Shown here: positions 5,823-9,582 of the stretch, piece after piece
How the letters are laid out: every line of letters begins with the position of its first letter
Numbering within the stretch: position 1 is the first letter of the stretch
DNA from: Streptosporangiaceae bacterium
GTDB taxonomy: Bacteria; Actinomycetota; Actinomycetes; Streptosporangiales; Streptosporangiaceae
Length of the DNA stretch: 9,582 bases
Assembly: GCA_030045175.1 (NCBI GenBank)
Contig: JASIBM010000252.1
Location: 1 to 9,582, forward strand
Direction: 5' to 3'
Program-made: the position numbers and the translations under genes
The notes under the pieces: model-generated
What the model was told of the DNA's origin: nothing
Database searches by the model: none
Seen by the model: only the letters and a program-made list of their open reading frames with translations

Positions 5823-7337
5823 CTAGCGCATGAACGCGCTCTTGTTGCTCTTCCCGCACACGTTCGTGTTGCCGGTGTAGCCGCCGTACTCGGACGTCAG
5901 GTTGCCTAGCGGCTTGGCCGAGCTCTTGGCCACCAGCGCCGTGAAGTCCTTGCCGAGTATCAGGTCCACCGTGCCAGCGGGGACCGAGCTCACCTGCTTC
6001 AGCGTCACGTCGCTGAGCTGCGCAGCCACCGTCTGCGCGGCCGCGAGATCGGCTGCCGACCGGTATTCGATGACCGACTTGGCGTAGTTGTAGTCGAACG
6101 CGCCAGACGGGGTTGTCGCTCCCGTCGAGCCGAGCACGTGGAAGCCGCGCCCGGTCAGCGCCGTCGCTGTCTTGCCAGCGATGCCGTTCACGCCGGAGCC
6201 GTTCAGCACCTCGACGTTCACCTTGGCGGCGCTGAGCAGCTTGACCGCCGGCCCCTTCGTGCCCTGCTTGGCCTTGACGATCTTGGGCAGCTTGGTGTCG
6301 TGGATGATCGCGCTGAACAGGCCAGGATCCTGGGTCTCGTCGAGGCTCACCCAGTTGGGGTTCGGCTGGTACGTGACCGTTGGCACCTCGACGAACTGGA
6401 TGTTCTTGCGCGAGATCCCGGCCATGCCGCTGACGATGTCGACAATCTTGCCCTGGGTCAGGCCGGTGTCGGTGGTCAGCGCGTGCGCTGCGGTGATCGC
6501 GTGGATGACCGAAAGGGTCTTGGAGATGCTGTCGAGCACGTGGCTGCGCAGGATCTTCTGGACCAGCGCGACCATCAGCAACTGGTCGCGCTGGATTCGC
6601 TGCAGGTCAGAGCCGAGACCGAAGCCGTCGCGCAGCCGCCAGAACTCGAGCGCCTTGTAGCCCTTGATCAGGTGCCGGCCGGCGGCGAGGTGGAAGTGGT
6701 CGTAGTAGTGCGCGTGGATCGCATAAGGCAAGCAGACGTCCACGCCGCCGAGCGCATTGATCACGCTGATGAAGCCGGTGAAGTCGAGCTCGACGAAGTC
6801 GTCGATGTGGATGTCGGTCACGTACTCGAGGGTGTGCCACAGGCACCCGGGCCCGCCGTAGGCGAACGTGCTGTTGAGCTGCTCCACGCCCGGCTGCGCC
6901 GCCTGGCCGCCGAAGCCAGGCTCGGGATAGCACTTCAGGATCGGAACGGTCGTGTCGCGCGGGAAGCTGAGCACCGCCATCTTGCTCTGGCCAGGCGAGA
7001 TGTGCGCGATCATGACCGTGTCTGAGCGCTGCCCGCTGATGCCCTTGGAGCCGCCGATCGCGCCGTTCTTGCCCGACCGGCTGTCCGACCCGATGAGCAA
7101 GATGTTCATCGCGTTCGGGTCCTTCGGCGGGCGCTTGCCTGGCTCCACCACGTCGATCTGCTTGATGCTGTCCCAGACGATGCGGTACTTCACATACGCG
7201 TAGAGGGTGGTGCTCACCAGGATCACGGCGACGCCGATCGCCGCCCAGCCCATGAGCAGCATGCGGCGTGAGTACCGCCGCGAGCCCCAGTCCTTGCGCG
7301 GGCCCCGAGCGCGATTAGAGCGCGGGCCGAAGCGCAT
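5823..7337 (-). CDS. LytR-CpsA-Psr (LCP) family envelope glycopolymer ligase with LytR_C domain
   Basis: LCP proteins attach lipid-linked teichoic acids, arabinogalactan or capsule to peptidoglycan on the outer face of the membrane. This one has 504 residues: a basic cytosolic tail (1-25), one membrane helix (about 26-48), then an extracellular LCP domain. Conserved motifs are NILLIGSDSR (78-87), GQRSDTVMIAHI (102-113) and SFPRDT (124-129), with the downstream IQRDQ arginine motif. These Arg and Asp residues bind the pyrophosphate and metal in characterised members. A LytR_C domain follows in the C-terminal quarter, starting at VNVEVLNGSGVNGIAGKTA. The ATG at 7337 is chosen because GGAGGA precedes it at normal spacing; an ATG at 7400 would add 21 Arg-rich residues. 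Its position beside the glycosyltransferase and the CDP-alcohol genes suggests it handles their product, which is inference. The gene is transcribed toward the glycosyltransferase and ends 13 bp from it, with no clear terminator between. Confidence 0.94.
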   Translation of the reverse strand: MRFGPRSNRARGPRKDWGSRRYSRRMLLMGWAAIGVAVILVSTTLYAYVKYRIVWDSIKQIDVVEPGKRPPKDPNAMNILLIGSDSRSGKNGAIGGSKGISGQRSDTVMIAHISPGQSKMAVLSFPRDTTVPILKCYPEPGFGGQAAQPGVEQLNSTFAYGGPGCLWHTLEYVTDIHIDDFVELDFTGFISVINALGGVDVCLPYAIHAHYYDHFHLAAGRHLIKGYKALEFWRLRDGFGLGSDLQRIQRDQLLMVALVQKILRSHVLDSISKTLSVIHAITAAHALTTDTGLTQGKIVDIVSGMAGISRKNIQFVEVPTVTYQPNPNWVSLDETQDPGLFSAIIHDTKLPKIVKAKQGTKGPAVKLLSAAKVNVEVLNGSGVNGIAGKTATALTGRGFHVLGSTGATTPSGAFDYNYAKSVIEYRSAADLAAAQTVAAQLSDVTLKQVSSVPAGTVDLILGKDFTALVAKSSAKPLGNLTSEYGGYTGNTNVCGKSNKSAFMR

Positions 7338-7342
7338 GTCGG

Positions 7343-7348
7343 TCCTCC
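7343..7348 (-). promoter_or_regulatory. Ribosome binding site of the LCP gene
   Basis: On the minus strand GGAGGA lies about five bases before ATG 7337. This decides the start against the upstream in-frame ATG at 7400, which has no comparable site. Confidence 0.75.
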
Positions 7349-7446
7349 GAGCGACGCAGTCCGGCGGACGCGAGCGCGCTCGCCGTTGTCCGCGGCCCAT
7401 GGTACTGCCTTCGGCGCGGATAAACGGCGCTATCGATGACCCCGAA

Positions 7447-7452
7447 AGTCAA
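7447..7452 (-). promoter_or_regulatory. Possible -35 box (TTGACT) of the LCP gene
   Basis: The 176-bp divergent region between the LCP gene and the right-hand membrane-protein gene holds TTGACT on the minus strand, about 110 bases before the LCP start. The downstream sequence has ATAGCG and TTTATCC but no TAnnnT at the ideal 17-18-bp spacing, so the pairing is weak. The remainder of the region shows nothing else I can name. Confidence 0.25.
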
Positions 7453-7506
7453 GTGGGGTAAGGCGTGTCCCGGCGCGCGGAGGCGTGCCCACTCGGGTGG
7501 TCGCCC

Positions 7507-7512
7507 TAGAGT
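7507..7512 (+). promoter_or_regulatory. Putative -10 element TAGAGT, possibly for a leaderless message
   Basis: TAGAGT ends one base before ATG 7514 and seven bases before the in-frame GTG at 7520. Transcription normally begins about seven bases after a -10 box, which would place the first base of the RNA on that GTG, giving a leaderless transcript. No ribosome binding site precedes either codon, which fits. The octamer CTAGAGTA (7506-7513) is identical to 741-748. Confidence 0.45.
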
Positions 7513-7513
7513 A

Positions 7514-9582
7514 ATGGTCGTGTCCCCCTCCTCCGAGCCAACCGCAGGCGAGAGCGCGAACGGGTCGCCGTCGCCGGCCGAGGCGGTCGGAGCGGAGGCT
7601 AGGCCGCCAGCTGGCGCCGCGGGAACGGCCGATGGGCCGGGTGAGGCCGGGCAGACGGTGGCCGGGCAGACGGGTGGTGCCGCGCAGGTCGTGGCCGGGC
7701 CTTCGGCCGAGGCACTCAACGCCGTGGCGGGGCGGCGCAAGATCGCGAAGCGGGGCGATGCCGCGAAGCGGGGCAATAGCGCGAAGCGGGACGATAGCGC
7801 GAAGCGGAGCGACACCAAGGTCCTGACGATCCGGATGGCTGTGCCGCGCCTGCCCGGGCGGTCGCGCGGGCAGGGCAAGGCAGGCAAGGCCGCCCAGACG
7901 ACGGACAACCTAGCCGTAGCGGACGTCAGGGCTGCCAGGACGTCGGACGCGGTTGGCCGCGGCTTCGCCAGGCTCACCGTGCTGCCCGCGATCGCCGTGG
8001 TGGCGTGGCTGCTGCCGGGCTTGCCGTTGTTGCTGGCGGGGGAGTTCCTGCCGGTGCCTGAGCTGCTGGTAGCCGCGCCGCTGTTCGCGGCGCTGGCGGT
8101 TAACGTGCTGCACCGGATGCCCGCTCACTGGCCCGTTGACCTGCCGGGCAAGGCTCGCGACCGCAGCTGGATGGCGTGGCTCGGCGCGCTCGGCACCGCG
8201 GCTGTCGCCGCGGCGTTTACCGTGTGGCAGCTCGCGCTCAGCTCACCTTCGGTGATCGCGACCCGAACGCCCGGGGCTTATTTCCAGGCCGGATACTGGA
8301 TCGCCCAGCACGGATCGCTGCCGATTCCCGCTTCGCTCGCCGCCTTCGGCGGTGCGCACCCCGGGCTGCACGTGTCAAGCTCCGGATTCTTCCAGTCCGG
8401 CGACTCCGTGGTGCCTGCGGTCAGCGCCGGGTTGCCGATGCTCCTGGCCAGCGGGTTCTGGACGAGTGGCATCGGCGGTGGCGCGGTGGTCGGGCCGCTG
8501 CTTGGCGGCCTGGCGGTGCTATCGTTCGGCGGGCTGGCCGGGCGCCTGGCGGGCCGGCACTGGGCGCCGGTCGGCGCGCTCGTGCTCGCGCTGACCCTGC
8601 CCGAGATCTACGTCAGCCGGGACGCGTTCAGCGAGCCTGCCGTTCAGATCCTGCTGTTCGGCGGGCTCAGCCTGGTCATCGACGCGCTTACCCTCGGCCG
8701 CAAATCCGAGGCGCCAGAGCAGGCGACAGCCGGCGCCCCGCAGGCCGACGCGGATGTCCCCCAGGCCAGTGCCGACATCGCCCAGGCCAGCGCCGACATC
8801 CCCCAGGCCAGCGCCGCGGGGGGTTCTGGGTTCGCGGCCCGCGTGCGCCGCCTGGTCAGCTGGCCGGCCAGGGTGCGCTGGGGCGCGCTACCGTCGCGGG
8901 TGGCCAGCTGGCTGGTGCCCGAGCTCATGCTCGCGGCGCTCGGTGGCCTCGCCCTCGGCCTGACCAGCCTGCTCAGCATCGGCTCGCTGGTCTACCTCGT
9001 TCCGGTCATCATCGTGACGGGAATCCTCCTAGTGGCAAGGCCGACGCCAGGGCTTGCGTTCTGCTTGGGATTGGACGTAGGCGTCGGGTGCGGCATCGCG
9101 GCCGGGTACCTACTCGCCCTGCCGCTCATGGACTCCCTCGCGCCGACACTTGAGGCACTCGGGCGCGACATCGGCGGTGCGGTCTTGCTTACCATCGTCG
9201 CCGTGCTTGTGCTGCGTCGGCCCGGACCGCGCGGGTTCGTGCGCCGGGCGGTCGCGAGGCGCCCGCTGCGCTGGCTGCCCGGGTTCGGCGGCCTGGTCGT
9301 GCTCGCCACGATCGCAGCGCTGGCGGTGCGTCCCTCGGTGCAGACCGTGCGACGGGCGCTCGGGCGATCCGAGGTGGACTTCGTCGCCGCGTTGCAGCGG
9401 ATGAGCGGGCTGCACGTCGACCCGACCAGGCTGTACTCCGAGTACACGCTGTACTGGGTGATCTGGTACGCGGGCGCGGCGACCGTGCTGCTTGGCGGGT
9501 TCGGCGCCGCCTTGCTCGCGCGCCGCTGCGTGCGCACCCTGCTGACCTGGCGCGACCAGTCGGGTACCGGGCTAGCCTGGGC
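7514..9582 (+). CDS. Large GT-C-like polytopic membrane protein (3' end outside window)
   Basis: At least 689 residues, open at the right edge. Residues 1-150 are a long polar, Ala/Gly/Glu-rich cytosolic tail with four AKR hexapeptides (78-101). Hydrophobic helices follow from about 152 (LTVLPAIAVVAWLLPGLPLL), again near 219-241, then many more to the end. The extracellular loop TRTPGAYFQAGYWIAQHGSL (250-269), the stretch AFGGAHPGLHVSSSGFF, and ALTLPEIYVSRDAFSEP resemble actinobacterial GT-C/dolichol-phosphate-mannose-type membrane glycosyltransferases. In proteins I remember, the loop reads RDPG; here the acidic position is Thr252, so activity is doubtful. A heptapeptide repeat (409-436) sits in a loop after IDALTLGRK. 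The start could be ATG 7514 or, more consistent with a leaderless message, GTG 7520. It is divergent from the LCP gene, suggesting envelope polysaccharide assembly. The function is inferred; a plain membrane protein of unknown role is the alternative. Confidence 0.75.
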   Translation, partial: MVVSPSSEPTAGESANGSPSPAEAVGAEARPPAGAAGTADGPGEAGQTVAGQTGGAAQVVAGPSAEALNAVAGRRKIAKRGDAAKRGNSAKRDDSAKRSDTKVLTIRMAVPRLPGRSRGQGKAGKAAQTTDNLAVADVRAARTSDAVGRGFARLTVLPAIAVVAWLLPGLPLLLAGEFLPVPELLVAAPLFAALAVNVLHRMPAHWPVDLPGKARDRSWMAWLGALGTAAVAAAFTVWQLALSSPSVIATRTPGAYFQAGYWIAQHGSLPIPASLAAFGGAHPGLHVSSSGFFQSGDSVVPAVSAGLPMLLASGFWTSGIGGGAVVGPLLGGLAVLSFGGLAGRLAGRHWAPVGALVLALTLPEIYVSRDAFSEPAVQILLFGGLSLVIDALTLGRKSEAPEQATAGAPQADADVPQASADIAQASADIPQASAAGGSGFAARVRRLVSWPARVRWGALPSRVASWLVPELMLAALGGLALGLTSLLSIGSLVYLVPVIIVTGILLVARPTPGLAFCLGLDVGVGCGIAAGYLLALPLMDSLAPTLEALGRDIGGAVLLTIVAVLVLRRPGPRGFVRRAVARRPLRWLPGFGGLVVLATIAALAVRPSVQTVRRALGRSEVDFVAALQRMSGLHVDPTRLYSEYTLYWVIWYAGAATVLLGGFGAALLARRCVRTLLTWRDQSGTGLAW
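7745..7816 (+). repeat. 18-bp tandem repeat, four copies, in frame
   Basis: Four consecutive 18-base units begin at 7745, 7763, 7781 and 7799, each opening with GCGAAGCGG. They encode AKRGDA, AKRGNS, AKRDDS and AKRSDT in the cytosolic tail of the membrane protein. The unit being a multiple of three keeps the frame, so copy number could change without breaking the gene. The resulting stretch is strongly charged and probably disordered. Confidence 0.85.
8738..8821 (+). repeat. 21-bp tandem repeat, about four copies, in frame
   Basis: Units start at 8738, 8759, 8780 and 8801 and encode PQADADV, PQASADI, AQASADI and PQASAAG. The middle two units are nearly identical at DNA level, which suggests recent duplication. 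They form a loop between predicted membrane helices of the GT-C-like protein, immediately before the GC-rich segment at 8816. Confidence 0.85.
8816..8830 (+). repeat. Partial REP-like element in the GT-C-like gene
   Basis: GCGGGGGGTTCTGGG matches the minus strand of 366-380 at 14 of 15 bases and is read in the same phase (AGGSG). The palindromic second half present at 351-365 is missing here, so this would be a half or decayed copy. It directly adjoins the 21-bp tandem repeat. Confidence 0.35.

Noticed and set aside
5806..5828. Possible terminator between the convergent glycosyltransferase and LCP genes (CTAGC ... GCTAG).
   Set aside because: The stem is only five base pairs with an 11-13-base loop and no T-run; it also overlaps both stop codons by chance of sequence.
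6138..7025. Long open frame on the plus strand opposite the LCP gene.
   Set aside because: It mirrors the LCP gene's codons in antisense; the product is Asp/Val/Glu/Arg-rich without recognisable motif, while the minus strand has complete LCP and LytR_C domains.
7745..7816. CRISPR-like array.
   Set aside because: Units are back to back with no spacers and are read in frame as protein repeats; no cas genes are seen.
8176..9153. Open frame of 325 codons within the GT-C-like gene.
   Set aside because: The product is Arg/Gly/Pro-rich and low in complexity, a typical shifted-frame shadow; the frame from 7514 stays open for over 2 kb and gives membrane helices.

Overview
The window looks like chromosomal DNA of a high-GC actinobacterium. 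Codon third positions are overwhelmingly G or C, GTG and TTG starts are used, actinobacterial-type TAnnnT -10 elements are visible, and the gene families are typical of filamentous or soil Actinomycetota. I cannot name the genus; an order such as Streptosporangiales or Frankiales is only a guess.

Layout. (1) A leftward IspD/TarI-type cytidylyltransferase runs off the left edge (1-680). (2) Divergent from it is a rightward run: a polytopic membrane protein that I tentatively place in the DUF5941 group (751-2187), a LicC/IPCT-type sugar- or alcohol-phosphate cytidylyltransferase (2220-2966), a glycerol-1-phosphate dehydrogenase-like enzyme of the EgsA/AraM family (3016-4065), a CDP-alcohol phosphatidyltransferase (4037-4882) and a family 2 glycosyltransferase (about 4949-5809). 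(3) A leftward LytR-CpsA-Psr protein converges on the glycosyltransferase (5823-7337). (4) Divergent from the LCP gene, a large GT-C-like membrane protein runs off the right edge (7514-9582+).

How the genes may work together. The dehydrogenase could make a phosphorylated alcohol, with sn-glycerol-1-phosphate the best guess. A cytidylyltransferase would load it onto CMP, and the CDP-alcohol phosphatidyltransferase would move the phospho-alcohol to a membrane acceptor. GT2 and GT-C enzymes would add sugars, and the LCP protein would attach the finished glycopolymer to peptidoglycan. This is inference from gene content. No gene for archaeal-type ether lipid assembly is visible. The two cytidylyltransferases belong to different families, so two CDP-alcohols are possible.

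Non-coding and repeat structure worth attention: a 20-bp inverted repeat that places the stop codon of one gene in one arm and the likely TTG start of the next in the other; a rare AT-rich heptamer shared between that repeat and the start of the operon; identical CTAGAGTA promoter-like elements beside two start codons; GC-rich palindromic REP-like sequences read in frame inside coding sequences; and two in-frame tandem repeats in the last gene. There is no gene-free stretch longer than 300 bases, and I see no RNA genes, CRISPR arrays or transposases.
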